Shown: positions 51,190 to 60,616, numbered from the stretch's first letter. The stretch is DNA of 64,000 nucleotides from Stagnimonas sp. (GCA_030696045.1 JAUYNO010000082.1:1-64000), one strand, 5' to 3'. Notes: a model not told the origin generated them from the letters alone. Program-made: numbers and translations.

Positions 51190-53085
51190 ATGAGCAACTA
51201 CAAAACAACCTACGCCCGCTCGCTCGCCGAGCCCGAAGCCTACTGGGCCGAGCAGGCCGAGCAGCTGCACTGGGACCGCCGCTGGGACCGCGTGCTCGAC
51301 GATTCGCGCCCGCCCTTCTACCGCTGGTTCCCGGGCGGGCGCCTCAACACCTGCTACAACGCGCTCGACCGCCATGTCGACGGCGGCCGCGCCGAGCAGG
51401 CGGCGCTGATCTACGACAGCCCGCTCACCGGCACCATCAAAACCTTCACCTACCGCGAGTTGCGCGACGCGGTGGCGCTGTTCGCCGGCGCGCTGCGGGC
51501 GCAGGGCGTGCAGACCGGCGACCGGGTGGTGATCTACATGCCCATGGTGCCGGAGGCAGCCATCGCCATGCTCGCCTGCGCCCGCATCGGTGCCGTGCAC
51601 TCGGTGGTGTTCGGCGGCTTCGCTGCGCCGGAGCTGGCCAAGCGCATCGACGACGCCAAGCCCAGCCTGATCGTGGCGGCGTCTTGCGGCATCGAGCCGG
51701 GCCGCGTGCTGGCCTACAAGCCGCTGCTGGACCAGGCCATCGACCTGTCCACGCACAAGCCGGCGCGCTGCATCCTGCTGCAGCGGCCGCAATGCGCGGC
51801 GACGCTGGTCGCCGGCCGCGACATCGACTGGCAGGACGCCCTCGCCGGCGCCACGCCGGCCGACTGCGTGAGTGTGGCCGCCACCGATCCGCTCTACGTG
51901 CTCTACACCTCCGGCACCACCGGCAAGCCCAAGGGCGTGGTGCGCGACCACGGCGGCCATGCGGTGGCGCTGGTGCATTCGATGAACACGGTCTACGACA
52001 CCAAGCCGGGCGAGGTGTTCTGGGCCGCTTCCGACGTCGGCTGGGTGGTGGGCCATGCCTACATCGTCTACGGCCCGCTGCTGCAGGGCTGCACCACGGT
52101 CATGTACGAGGGCAAGCCGGTCGGCACGCCGGATGCCGGCGCCTTCTGGCGAGTGATCTCCCAGCACCGGGTCAAGACCTTCTTCACCGCCCCGACCGCC
52201 TTCCGCGCCATCAAGAAGGAAGACCCGCGCGGCGAGCTGCTGCAGCAATACGATCTCTCCCACTTCAAGGCCCTGTACCTGGCCGGCGAGCGCAGCGACC
52301 CCGACACCATCGTCTGGGCCCAGCAGCAGCTGCGGGTGCCGGTGATCGACAACTGGTGGCAGACCGAACTGGGTTCGCCCGCCATCGCCAACTGCCGGGG
52401 CATCGAGGCCATGCCGGTGAAGCCGGGCTCGGCCACCGTCTCGGTGCCCGGCTATGACATCCGCGTGCTCGATGCCGCGGGGCTGGAAGCCGAGGCCGGC
52501 GAGATCGGCAACCTCGCCATCAAGCTGCCGCTGCCGCCGGGCACGCTGCCGACGCTGTGGCACAACGACGAGGGCTATCGCGACACCTATCTGTCGCGCT
52601 ATCCCGGCTACTACCTGGCCGGCGACGCCGGCTATGTCGATGCCGACGGCTACTGGTGGGTGATGTCGCGCATCGACGACATCATCAACGTCGCCGGGCA
52701 CCGGCTCTCGACCGGGGCGATGGAGGAGGCGCTGTCCGGCCATCCCGCCGTTGCCGAGTGCGCGGTGATCGGCGTGGCCGATGCCATGAAGGGTCAGTTG
52801 CCGCTGGGCCTGGTGGTGCTCAAGGCCGGTGTCAGCCGCGACCCCGACGAACTCGGCCGCGAGCTGGTCGAGCGGGTGCGCGCGCAGATCGGCGCGGTGG
52901 CGGCGTTCAAGCAGGTGGCGGTGGTCTCGCGCCTGCCCAAGACCCGCTCCGGCAAGGTGCTGCGCGCCACCATGCGCGCCATCGCCGACAGCGCGCCCTA
53001 CAACGCGCCAGCCACCATCGACGATCCGAAGACGCTGGAGGAGATCGCGGTGGCGCTGAAGAGCCTCGGATATGCCAAGCAGTAA
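51190..53085 (+). CDS. prpE: Propionyl-CoA synthetase-like acyl-CoA ligase
   Basis: A 631-residue adenylate-forming enzyme. The ATG at 51190 is used because the 75 codons upstream come from a repeat. Motifs: ATP loop YTSGTTGKPKGVVRD, WWQTELGSP, and KTRSGKVLRATMR with the conserved C-terminal Lys that acetylation can switch off. Overall it follows PrpE/acetyl-CoA synthetase, activating short acids to CoA thioesters. Propionate from sterol side chains or branched acids would be a sensible substrate. Confidence 0.93.
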   Translation: MSNYKTTYARSLAEPEAYWAEQAEQLHWDRRWDRVLDDSRPPFYRWFPGGRLNTCYNALDRHVDGGRAEQAALIYDSPLTGTIKTFTYRELRDAVALFAGALRAQGVQTGDRVVIYMPMVPEAAIAMLACARIGAVHSVVFGGFAAPELAKRIDDAKPSLIVAASCGIEPGRVLAYKPLLDQAIDLSTHKPARCILLQRPQCAATLVAGRDIDWQDALAGATPADCVSVAATDPLYVLYTSGTTGKPKGVVRDHGGHAVALVHSMNTVYDTKPGEVFWAASDVGWVVGHAYIVYGPLLQGCTTVMYEGKPVGTPDAGAFWRVISQHRVKTFFTAPTAFRAIKKEDPRGELLQQYDLSHFKALYLAGERSDPDTIVWAQQQLRVPVIDNWWQTELGSPAIANCRGIEAMPVKPGSATVSVPGYDIRVLDAAGLEAEAGEIGNLAIKLPLPPGTLPTLWHNDEGYRDTYLSRYPGYYLAGDAGYVDADGYWWVMSRIDDIINVAGHRLSTGAMEEALSGHPAVAECAVIGVADAMKGQLPLGLVVLKAGVSRDPDELGRELVERVRAQIGAVAAFKQVAVVSRLPKTRSGKVLRATMRAIADSAPYNAPATIDDPKTLEEIAVALKSLGYAKQ

Positions 53086-53142
53086 GCCGATTGGCCCGGA
53101 CCCAGCGCCGGCGGTCAAGACCAGAACCAAGGGATATCTCCA

Positions 53143-54069
53143 ATGAGCAAATGGACACTCGCGCAATTGCCGAGCCTGCGGGGCAAGACCGCCATCGTCA
53201 CCGGCGCCAATAGCGGCCTGGGGCTGGAAACCGCCGTCGGCCTCGCCGCCGCCGGCGCCCAGGTCGTCATGGCCTGCCGCAGTCCGGAACGCTCGGCACC
53301 CGCGCTGGCCGAACTGCGGCGCCGGGTGCCCGGCGCGGAGGCCGAGCTGATGACGCTGGACCTCGGCAGCCTCGCCTCGGTGCAGGCCTTCGCGACCGCC
53401 TTCGGCGCGCGGCCGCTCGACCTCCTGGTCAACAATGCCGGCGTGATGGCGCTGCCGTTCCAGAAAACCCGGGACGGCTTCGAGTTGCAGATAGGCACCA
53501 ATCACCTGGGCCACTTCGCGCTCACCGGGCAGCTGCTGCCGCGACTGCTGGCGACACCGGCGGCGCGCGTAGTCACCGTCGCCAGCGTCGCCCATCGCGC
53601 GACCAAGGCGCTGGATGTCGAGGACCTCAACTGGGAGCGCCGGCCGTATAGCAAGTCCGACGCCTATGCCAAGAGCAAGCTCGCCAATCTGCTGTTCATG
53701 CTGGAACTGGATCGTCGTCTGCGCCTGGCCGGCCACGGCCTGATCTCGGTCGGCGCGCATCCGGGCTATTCGTCCACCAACATCGGGCTCGCCGGCGGCG
53801 AGGCGCCGCGCCATCCGTTGGAGAAGCTGGCGATCCGCATCGGCAATGCGCTGTTCGCGCAGTCGGCCGCGCGCGGCGCGCTGCCGACGCTGCGGGCAGC
53901 GGCCGACCCCGAGGTGCAGGGTGGCGAGTACTACGGGCCACGTGGCCTGTTCCAGTTCGCCGGCGCCCCGGTGCGGGTGAACTACCACCCGCGCGCCGGC
54001 GATCCCGAGCTGGCGCGCCGGCTGTGGGCGCGCTCGGAGCAGCTCACGGGCGTGCACTACCTGTCCTAG
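53143..54069 (+). CDS. SDR, retinol-dehydrogenase/protochlorophyllide-reductase-like
   Basis: A 308-residue SDR with TGANSGLG (21-28), NNAGVM, and the pair YAKSK at about residues 183-187. NHLGHFALTGQLLPRLL is typical of the retinol dehydrogenase-like branch. Substrates in that branch are hydrophobic alcohols or ketones such as retinoids and steroids. It starts 57 bp after the PrpE-like gene; the role is unknown. Confidence 0.9.
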   Translation: MSKWTLAQLPSLRGKTAIVTGANSGLGLETAVGLAAAGAQVVMACRSPERSAPALAELRRRVPGAEAELMTLDLGSLASVQAFATAFGARPLDLLVNNAGVMALPFQKTRDGFELQIGTNHLGHFALTGQLLPRLLATPAARVVTVASVAHRATKALDVEDLNWERRPYSKSDAYAKSKLANLLFMLELDRRLRLAGHGLISVGAHPGYSSTNIGLAGGEAPRHPLEKLAIRIGNALFAQSAARGALPTLRAAADPEVQGGEYYGPRGLFQFAGAPVRVNYHPRAGDPELARRLWARSEQLTGVHYLS

Positions 54070-54215
54070 GCAGCTCCGCCCGCGACTCGGTTCAGGCCAC
54101 GCCTGACGCTTGAGTCCTCGTCAGTACGGGGGATCAGCGCCGCCGTGCGCTTCACTACAGTCGCCTCCAGCCGCGTCCAGGACGGACGCGCAGCAAGCAA
54201 TCGCATGGAGGCGAC

Positions 54216-56093
54216 ATGGCAGCTCGCAAGAGTGCCGGGACAGCTGTTGGGCTGTACCTGGCGGGTAGCATCATCGCAGCAGGGCCGGCCCGCGCCGGCT
54301 CCTACGAGTTCTGGGGCCTGGAGGCGGAGACCCAGCTGCAGGCCGGCTACGCGCTCGGCATCCGCGCCGAGTCGCCGGACGACCGCATCATCGCCACGCC
54401 GCCGAGCCCGGAGATCCCAATCCCGGATGCGCTCAAGCTGCCGGAGTCGAACAACTACGACGACGGCGACCGCAATTTCAAGAAGGGCGCATTGATCAAC
54501 AACCGCCTCAGCGTGCTCGGCGAGCTGCTGCTGAAGCGGGACGACTACGGTCTGCTGCTGCGCGGCGACGCCTTCTACGACGACGTCTACCGCCGGCTCA
54601 ACAACGACAACGACTCACCGGACACGATCAACAAGACCGCGCTGCCGGTGAATCACTACACCGACGCGGCGCGCTACTACGACGGCCGCCGCACCCGCCT
54701 GCTCGATGCTTATGCCTTCGGCAGCTGGTACCTCGGCGACGAGAGCGTGCTCAACCTGCGCATAGGCCAGCAGGTCGTGGCCTGGGGCGAGAGCCTGTTC
54801 TTCTCTGGCGTCGCGCTGGCGCAAGGCCCGGCCGACGCCACTAAAGCCACTGTTCCGGGCGCGGACGTGAAAAGCATCCTGCTGCCGGTCAACCAAGTCG
54901 CGCTGCAGCTCACGCTCAACGACGAGCTGACCCTGCTCGGCCAGTACAAGCTGGAGTACAAGGAAACCGAGCTGAACCCGGTCGGCGAGTTCTACTCGGT
55001 CAGCGACGTGGTCGGGCCGGGCGCGGAGTTCATCTACGGCATCAAGAACCCGGTGCACCGGGATGTGCTCGCCGACACCATCCTCAACGCGCCCGATCTG
55101 CTGGGCGCGCTCTACCCCGCGCTGGAGCCGCTGTCGCCGCTGCTGAATCCCCTGCTCGGCGCGCCGCTGGTGCCGGAGGTGGTGCGCACCGTGGTCGGCG
55201 TGATCGGCGCCACCGGCGTGCTCGACGGCGCGCCGAAGAACATCAACGTCCAGCGCCGCGAGGACATCCGCCCCAGCGACTACGGCCAGTGGGGCCTGGG
55301 CCTGCGTTGGCGCGCGACGCCGGAAACCACGCTCGGCGCCTACCGCCTGCGCTACCACAACACCACGCCGGCGCCGGTGCAGAACTACGGCTACGCGGTG
55401 CTGCTGCCGGGCCAGGCCGGCCTGCCCGACATCACCACCCAACTGCTCGGCGTGCAGGTGCCGGTCACCTACAACATCCGCTACTTCGACGGCATCGACC
55501 TCAGCGCGCTCAGCTTCTCCACCACCCTGTTTGGCGCCAATGTCGCCGGCGAGCTGATCTACCGCGACGGTGTCGATGTGCTGGTCGATGTCGATGGCGG
55601 CCTGCTCGGCCCGGTGCCGACCCCGACCCGGGGCAAGGTGAGCCAGGCGCTGCTGTCGGCGCTCTACGTGATCGGCCCGCGCGCCTTCTGGGATTCCATC
55701 ACCGTCGTCGGCGAGACCGGCTACATCCACGTCAACGGCACCGCGCCGGCCTGCGGCCCGAGCAGCTGCTCGGAAGACCTCACCTACACCCGCAATGCCT
55801 GGGGCTATTCCTTCCTGTGGTTCGTCGACCGCAAGTCGGTGTTCGACGGCTGGGACCTGCAGCTGCCGATGAGCTTCGCCGGCATGCTGGGCGGACATTC
55901 CTCCTTCCTGTCCGGCCTCGGCTCGCTGATGGGCGAAGGCGACTACCGCGCCAGCGTCGGGGTCAATTTCACCCGCCTGCAGGCGCTGACCCTGGGTGTC
56001 AGCTACAACGCCTTCCTGGGCGAGCCCGACTTCAGTGAACGGCCCTATGCCGACCGCGACAATGTCTCGCTGACCGCTACCTACCGGTTCTAG
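54216..56093 (+). CDS. Second DUF1302 family outer-membrane protein
   Basis: A 625-residue protein with GGAGG 7 nt before the ATG and a signal peptide (GTAVGLYLAGSIIAAGPARAG). Many segments parallel the 8514-10367 protein: INNRLSVLGE, GQQVVAWGESLFFSGVA, RNAWGYSFLWFV and a C-terminus PYADRDNVSLTATYRF. Here no DUF1329 gene is adjacent; a lipase-like lipoprotein gene follows. It may import another hydrophobic substrate or share the DUF1329 partner at 7-8.5 kb. A loop rich in Leu/Pro (about residues 295-335) is unusually long. Confidence 0.92.
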   Translation: MAARKSAGTAVGLYLAGSIIAAGPARAGSYEFWGLEAETQLQAGYALGIRAESPDDRIIATPPSPEIPIPDALKLPESNNYDDGDRNFKKGALINNRLSVLGELLLKRDDYGLLLRGDAFYDDVYRRLNNDNDSPDTINKTALPVNHYTDAARYYDGRRTRLLDAYAFGSWYLGDESVLNLRIGQQVVAWGESLFFSGVALAQGPADATKATVPGADVKSILLPVNQVALQLTLNDELTLLGQYKLEYKETELNPVGEFYSVSDVVGPGAEFIYGIKNPVHRDVLADTILNAPDLLGALYPALEPLSPLLNPLLGAPLVPEVVRTVVGVIGATGVLDGAPKNINVQRREDIRPSDYGQWGLGLRWRATPETTLGAYRLRYHNTTPAPVQNYGYAVLLPGQAGLPDITTQLLGVQVPVTYNIRYFDGIDLSALSFSTTLFGANVAGELIYRDGVDVLVDVDGGLLGPVPTPTRGKVSQALLSALYVIGPRAFWDSITVVGETGYIHVNGTAPACGPSSCSEDLTYTRNAWGYSFLWFVDRKSVFDGWDLQLPMSFAGMLGGHSSFLSGLGSLMGEGDYRASVGVNFTRLQALTLGVSYNAFLGEPDFSERPYADRDNVSLTATYRF

Positions 56094-56103
56094 GCGGGGA
56101 CGC

Positions 56104-56202
56104 TCCTTCCCCCGCTTGCGGGGGAAGGTCGGGATGGGGGCGGCACCACGCGTTGGCGAGACAACGCCCCCACCCTGCCCTCCCCCGCAAGCGGGGGAGG
56201 GG
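56104..56202. repeat. Double-hairpin element, copy 5
   Basis: About 99 bp: CCCCCGCTTGCGGGGGAA on the left, CCCCCGCAAGCGGGGGAGGG on the right, with complementary inner arms (GGATGGGGGCG and CGCCCCCACCC). It starts just after the DUF1302 stop codon and could act as terminator-like structure. Confidence 0.8.
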
Positions 56203-56232
56203 ACAGATCGCTCACCACTCATCGCGCGGGCC

Positions 56233-56254
56233 GGCGCGCGCAGCGCGCCCTACG
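56233..56254. repeat. Single arm, GGCGCGCGCAGCGCGCCCTA
   Basis: Nearly identical to the right arm of the composite repeat at 34814-34835. The arm is self-complementary in its core (GCGCGC...GCGCGC). It follows copy 5 of the hairpin element by about 30 bp and lies in the leader region of the lipase-like gene. Confidence 0.65.
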
Positions 56255-56320
56255 TCATGCGGGGGAGGCTGGTCGGCCGGTTTGCGCAATACTCGGCGCC
56301 ACGACTCATGGAGGAGAACC

Positions 56321-57406
56321 ATGGCGATGAAGACCCTCATTGGGCTGGGCGCCGCGCTGCTGCTCGCCGCCTGCGGCGCCGGCAGCGAGAGCGACGGCAC
56401 CGGCGCCGCCAGCGACCCCGCCTTCGGCAGCGAGCCCAAGCTGGAGACGCCGCAGGCGCAGCTCGACGCCGCCCTGCACTGCCTGCCCTTCACGCACCCC
56501 GACCAGCCGCCGGTGCTGCTGGTGCACGGCACCTTCACCGCCGGCCAGGAACAGTACGAGTGGAACTACATTCCCCTGCTGGCGGCACGCGGCTTCGACG
56601 TCTGCGCCGTCACCTACCCCGACCGTGGCTTCGTCGACCAGCAGGTCTCGGCCGAGTACGTGGTCAACGCCATCCGCCGCATCCACGCCCAGACCGGCCG
56701 CAAGCTCGGCCTGATCGGCCACAGCCAGGGTGTGGCGGTGCCGCGCTGGGCGCTGAAGTGGTGGCCTTCGGCCCGCAATGCGGTGAGCGACTTCGTTATG
56801 CAGGCCGGCCCCAACCAGGGCACGGTGATCGCCGACCCCACCGCCCTGCTCGGTACCCTGCTGGGCACGCTCGGCCTGCCAGCCCTGCCGATCAGCGGCA
56901 GCGCCAGCGCGCCGCTGCTGCCCGAGGCCTTCCGCCAGTTCCCGCCCGCGAGCCAGTTCGTGCAGGCGACCAATCGCGGCGACCAGAGCCCGGGCGACGT
57001 CGACTACACCGCCATCTACACCCTCACCGACGAGCTGGTGCAGCCGGCGCTGCCGCTGCCGGTGCCGGCCGGCTCGCTGGAGTACGGCGTCGACAACCCG
57101 CACATCCGCAATCTGCTGCTGCAGGATCTCTGTCCGCAGCAGATCGTCGATCACGTGACCATCGGCACCACCGATGCGCTGGCCTTCGCGCTGGCCATCG
57201 ACGCCATCACCCAGGCCGGGCCAGCCGACCCGCAGCGCGCCGGTGGCGCGGCGCTGTGCAACAACGTCCCGATCATTGCCGACCCGGCGCTGGCTTCGAC
57301 CGGCGTGCAGGCACTGCTCACCATCCTGCAGGGCGATATCGCGGCGGGCGCGCCGGCCCTGCACCTGTCGACGGAGGAGCCGGCGCTGAAGGACTACGCG
57401 CGCTGA
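56321..57406 (+). CDS. Lipase-like alpha/beta hydrolase lipoprotein
   Basis: A 361-residue protein; GAGGAG lies 5 nt before the ATG. The signal peptide ends in a lipobox (ALLLAAC, Cys17), so the protein is lipid-anchored. VLLVHGTF gives the oxyanion region and GHSQG the nucleophile elbow; His is likely in QQIVDHVTIG. Cysteine pairs (HCLPF, VCAVTYP, DLCPQQ, ALCNN) suggest disulfides, as in secreted lipases. It may hydrolyse lipids or sterol esters at the cell surface near the DUF1302 channel. Confidence 0.87.
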   Translation: MAMKTLIGLGAALLLAACGAGSESDGTGAASDPAFGSEPKLETPQAQLDAALHCLPFTHPDQPPVLLVHGTFTAGQEQYEWNYIPLLAARGFDVCAVTYPDRGFVDQQVSAEYVVNAIRRIHAQTGRKLGLIGHSQGVAVPRWALKWWPSARNAVSDFVMQAGPNQGTVIADPTALLGTLLGTLGLPALPISGSASAPLLPEAFRQFPPASQFVQATNRGDQSPGDVDYTAIYTLTDELVQPALPLPVPAGSLEYGVDNPHIRNLLLQDLCPQQIVDHVTIGTTDALAFALAIDAITQAGPADPQRAGGAALCNNVPIIADPALASTGVQALLTILQGDIAAGAPALHLSTEEPALKDYAR

Positions 57407-57421
57407 GCCCTGCAGGCAGAT

Positions 57422-57558
57422 CCCCTCTCCCCTTGTGGGAGAGGGGCAGGGGAGAGGGGTTGCGAGCGCAGCGAGTTGCTTTTTCTTTGTCTCGGACAGC
57501 CACTCGCTTCGCTCGCCACCCCTCTCTCCATCTCTCTCCCACAAGGGGAGAGAGGGCT
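57422..57558. repeat. Double-hairpin element, copy 6
   Basis: About 137 bp: CCCCTCTCCCCTTGTGGGAG at left and CTCTCCCACAAGGGGAGAG at right, with inner complementary arms and a spacer that contains CTCGCTTCGCTCG. It fills most of the gap (57407-57684) between the lipase-like and ferredoxin reductase genes; the remaining 125 bp shows nothing clear. Confidence 0.85.
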
Positions 57559-57684
57559 TTACGGAGCGGCATTTTTGGCAGCTAAGCCAAACGGCCGATG
57601 CCATCCAGCCCTGCTTTGCGGACCATCGCCGCGCATAATTCGCGCTCCCCATCCGGCGCACAGCGCCACCAATGAGCAGCAGGC

Positions 57685-58929
57685 ATGAGCGAAACCAACA
57701 GCGTCTCCAGGGTAGTCATCGTCGGCGCCGGCCAAGCCGGCGGTGAAGTCGCGGGCGAGCTGCGCAAGCAGGGCTATACCGGTGCGATCACCCTGGTCGG
57801 CGAGGAAGAGCAGATTCCCTACAAGCGGCCGCCGCTGTCGAAGGGCTTCCTAGCCGGCAGCGTCACCGAGGAACAGCTCTACGTTTCGCCCAGGGCCAAG
57901 CTCGAACAGCTCGGCATCGAGTTCATCGGCAATGCCCGCGTGGAGAAGATCGACCGCAGCCGCAAGCTGGTGGTGCTGGCCGACGGCCGCGAGTTGCCCT
58001 ACGACAAGCTGGCCCTGACCACCGGCGGCCGCGCGCGGATGCTCACCCTGGCCGGCGCCGACAAGCCCAATGTGCTGCCGCTGCGCAGCATCGCCGACGT
58101 GAAGAAGCTGCAGCCGCTGTGCGTCGCGGGCCAGCGCGCAGTGGTGATCGGCGGCGGCTTCATTGGCCTGGAGACCGCAGCTGTGATGCTCAAGCTGGGC
58201 CTGCACGTCACCGTGCTGGAAGGCCTGCCCCGGGTGCTGGCCCGCGTCACCGCGCCGGAAGTCTCGGCCTTCTTCGAGCGCATGCACCGCGAGGCCGGGG
58301 TCGATCTGCGCACCGGTGTGCAGATCAGCCATCTGGAAGGCGAGGCGGAGGTCAGCGCCGTGGTGCTCGCCGACGGCAGCCGCATCGCGGCTGACTTCAT
58401 CATTGTCGGCATCGGCGTGGTCACCAACACCGAGCTGGCCAGCGAGGCCGGGCTGACGGTGGACAATGGCATCGTCGTTGACGAGTACGCCCGCAGCAGC
58501 GATCCCGACATCGTCGCCGCCGGCGATTGCAGCAATCACCCCAGCCAGTTCGCTGGCCGGCGTATCCGCCTGGAGTCGGTGCAGAACGCCATGGAGCAGG
58601 GCCGCATCGCCGCGCGGACCATCCTCGGCAAGGGCGAGGCCTACCAGAACGTGCCCTGGTTCTGGTCCGACCAGTACGACCTCAAGTTGCAGATGGTCGG
58701 CCTCTCCACCGGCTACGACCAGCTGGTGCTGCGCGGCGATCCGGCGACGCAGCGCAACTTCGCCGCCTTCTACCTCCAGGCCGGCAAGCTGATCGCGGCC
58801 GACACCGTCAGCCGCCCGGCCGAGTTCATGCTGGCGAAGAAATGGGTGGCCGAGGGCGCGGTGCTCGACCCGGCCCAGCTCGCGGACGAGAGCATCGCGC
58901 TCAAGACGCTCGTGCCTATCGCGGCCTGA
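57685..58929 (+). CDS. Ferredoxin reductase (putidaredoxin/rhodocoxin reductase type)
   Basis: A 414-residue FAD/NAD(P) oxidoreductase: FAD motif IVGAGQAGGEVA (13-24), PYKRPPLSK, the second Rossmann motif VVIGGGFIGLETAAVML, and AAGDCSNHP near the FAD end, with the reductase C-terminal domain (FWSDQYDLKLQMVG). It passes electrons from NAD(P)H to a [2Fe-2S] ferredoxin such as the one encoded 4 bp downstream. It is the only P450-type ferredoxin reductase in the window and could serve the P450s at 4.3 and 16.3 kb. Confidence 0.95.
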   Translation: MSETNSVSRVVIVGAGQAGGEVAGELRKQGYTGAITLVGEEEQIPYKRPPLSKGFLAGSVTEEQLYVSPRAKLEQLGIEFIGNARVEKIDRSRKLVVLADGRELPYDKLALTTGGRARMLTLAGADKPNVLPLRSIADVKKLQPLCVAGQRAVVIGGGFIGLETAAVMLKLGLHVTVLEGLPRVLARVTAPEVSAFFERMHREAGVDLRTGVQISHLEGEAEVSAVVLADGSRIAADFIIVGIGVVTNTELASEAGLTVDNGIVVDEYARSSDPDIVAAGDCSNHPSQFAGRRIRLESVQNAMEQGRIAARTILGKGEAYQNVPWFWSDQYDLKLQMVGLSTGYDQLVLRGDPATQRNFAAFYLQAGKLIAADTVSRPAEFMLAKKWVAEGAVLDPAQLADESIALKTLVPIAA

Positions 58930-58933
58930 GATC

Positions 58934-59254
58934 ATGGCCCGGCTCCAGTTCCTGCTGCCCTCGGGCGAGATCAAGGTGGTCGAAGCCCTCGATGGCCAGA
59001 CCCTGATGGAAGCGGCCACCGGCGCCCAGGTGCCAGGCATCGTCGGCGAATGCGGTGGCGGCTGCTCCTGCGCCACCTGCCATCTCTATGTGGATCAACC
59101 CTGGTTCGGGCAGCTGCCGGCGCCGGATGAAATGGAGTCGGGAATGCTGGAAGGTGCGGTGGAACCAGGCCCCTTGAGCCGGCTGTCCTGCCAGATCAGG
59201 GTCAGCGACGCGCTCGACGGCGTCCGGCTGCGGATACCGGCGGGGCAGCTCTGA
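58934..59254 (+). CDS. [2Fe-2S] ferredoxin, adrenodoxin/putidaredoxin type
   Basis: A 106-residue ferredoxin with the C-x5-C-x2-C...C pattern: GECGGGCSCATC plus LSCQI near the C-terminus; an extra Cys sits inside the first loop. ESGMLEGAVEPGPLSRLSCQI is typical of P450-linked vertebrate-type ferredoxins. Coupled to the reductase (4-bp gap) and overlapping by one base the serine hydrolase gene. Confidence 0.95.
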   Translation: MARLQFLLPSGEIKVVEALDGQTLMEAATGAQVPGIVGECGGGCSCATCHLYVDQPWFGQLPAPDEMESGMLEGAVEPGPLSRLSCQIRVSDALDGVRLRIPAGQL

Positions 59255-60489
59255 TGGCGCTCAGCCGATGGGTCAAGGTGCCGCGCGATATCGCCCCCTT
59301 GTGCGTGATCGACCAGGCCGCCGAATGCGGCCCGGAGGATACCGGCGTCAGCGAGGCCGCCCGCGAGCGCATCTGGAGCAATCTGCAATCGCTCTACCGC
59401 ACCGGCGTGCACCCGGCGCTGACCATGGTGATGCGCCGGCACGGCAAGATCGTGCTGAAGCGCTCGATCGGCGCCGTCCACGGCAACGGCCCGGGCGAGA
59501 CCGGCCCCATCGTGCCGCTGCACCCGGACTCGCCGATCTGCCTGTTCTCCGCCTCCAAGGCGATCAGCGCCTTGCTGGTGCACAAGCTGGTCGAGGACGG
59601 CCGGCTGCGGCTGGAAGACCGCGTCTCGGCGCACATCCCCGAATTCGCCGCCCACGGCAAGGGCGCGGTCACCATCCGCCAGCTGATGGCGCACCGCGCC
59701 GGCATCCCCACCCTGCCGGTCAAGCACCCGGACCCGTCCCTGTTGCAGCACTGGGACGCCCTGGTGCACCTGCTCTGCCTGGCGCCGCCATTCGATCCGC
59801 GCTTCGAGAAGCAGGCCTATCACGCGCTCACCGTCGGCTTCATCGTCGGTGAACTGGTGCGCCGCGCCAGCGGCAAGGAGCTGCGCGACTACCTGCGCGA
59901 GGTGATCACCGGGCCGCTGAAGCTCGACACCATGACGTTCGGCCTCCCGCCCGAGCGCCGGGGCCTGGCGCCGAAGAGCCACGGCACCGGCCCCAAGCCG
60001 TTCTGGCCGGTGACGCAGTACGCGCAGCGCATCATCGGCGTCTCGTTCGACCGCGCCGCCGAAGCCGCCAACGAGGAAGGTTTCCTGTCCTCGGTGGTGC
60101 CTTCGGGCAACATCTTTGCCAGCGCCGACGACGCCAGCAAGCTGTTCCAGATGCTGCTCAACGGCGGCGTGCTCGACGGCGTGCGCGTGCTACAGCCGGA
60201 GACGGTGGCCGAGGCCATCCGCCCGGTCGGCCGCATCCAGTACGACGGCATGCTGATGGTGCCGCTGCGCTTCTCCGCCGGCTTCATGCTCGGCGAATCG
60301 CCGTTCGGCCTGTTCGGGCCGAAGAGCCACGAGGCCTTTGGCCATCTCGGCTTCGTCAGCGTGCTGTGCTGGGCCGATCCGGCGCGCGACATCTCGGTCG
60401 CCCTGCTCAACAGCGGCAAGTCGATGGCGCCGAGCGCGCTGCTGCAGCTGGCAAGGGTGCTGGGGTCGATCAGCAGGGCTTGCGCCTGA
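59254..60489 (+). CDS. Serine hydrolase, paralogue of the 5.8-7.1 kb enzyme
   Basis: A 411-residue class-C-beta-lactamase-like esterase. SASK (in CLFSASKAISALL) is the nucleophile motif, QAYHALTVGF holds the Tyr, and HLG (EAFGHLGFVSV) the third motif. The two paralogues share GNGPGE, VPSGN and a FGHLG-W tail. The start overlaps the ferredoxin stop (TGATG). Appearing twice next to P450 redox genes suggests a coupled hydrolysis-oxidation task on the same compound class. Confidence 0.88.
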   Translation: MALSRWVKVPRDIAPLCVIDQAAECGPEDTGVSEAARERIWSNLQSLYRTGVHPALTMVMRRHGKIVLKRSIGAVHGNGPGETGPIVPLHPDSPICLFSASKAISALLVHKLVEDGRLRLEDRVSAHIPEFAAHGKGAVTIRQLMAHRAGIPTLPVKHPDPSLLQHWDALVHLLCLAPPFDPRFEKQAYHALTVGFIVGELVRRASGKELRDYLREVITGPLKLDTMTFGLPPERRGLAPKSHGTGPKPFWPVTQYAQRIIGVSFDRAAEAANEEGFLSSVVPSGNIFASADDASKLFQMLLNGGVLDGVRVLQPETVAEAIRPVGRIQYDGMLMVPLRFSAGFMLGESPFGLFGPKSHEAFGHLGFVSVLCWADPARDISVALLNSGKSMAPSALLQLARVLGSISRACA

Positions 60490-60503
60490 GCAGCAGATAA
60501 GGC

Positions 60504-60591
60504 GTAGGGTGGGTGCAGCGTAGCTAAACCCACCGCAGTTCCAATTGATGATGGGGCGCTGGTGGGTTTCGCTGCGCTGCACCCACCCTAC
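60504..60591. repeat. GTAGGGTGGGT-type long inverted repeat
   Basis: Arms 60504-60534 and 60561-60591 (31 bp) are reverse complements with two mismatches, loop 26 nt. Sequences with GTAGGGTGGGT and CAGCG...AAACCCACC arms are a well-known dispersed repeat type in proteobacteria. It lies in the gap between the serine hydrolase and phosphatase genes and may terminate transcription. Confidence 0.85.
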
Positions 60592-60616
60592 CGATCTCTC
60601 TCGGCAAACTACCGCC

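Noticed and set aside
50578-54057. 1159-codon minus-strand frame across the esterase, PrpE-like and SDR genes
   Set aside because: It opposes three well-supported genes and its translation is low-complexity Arg/His/Ala/Gly without motifs.
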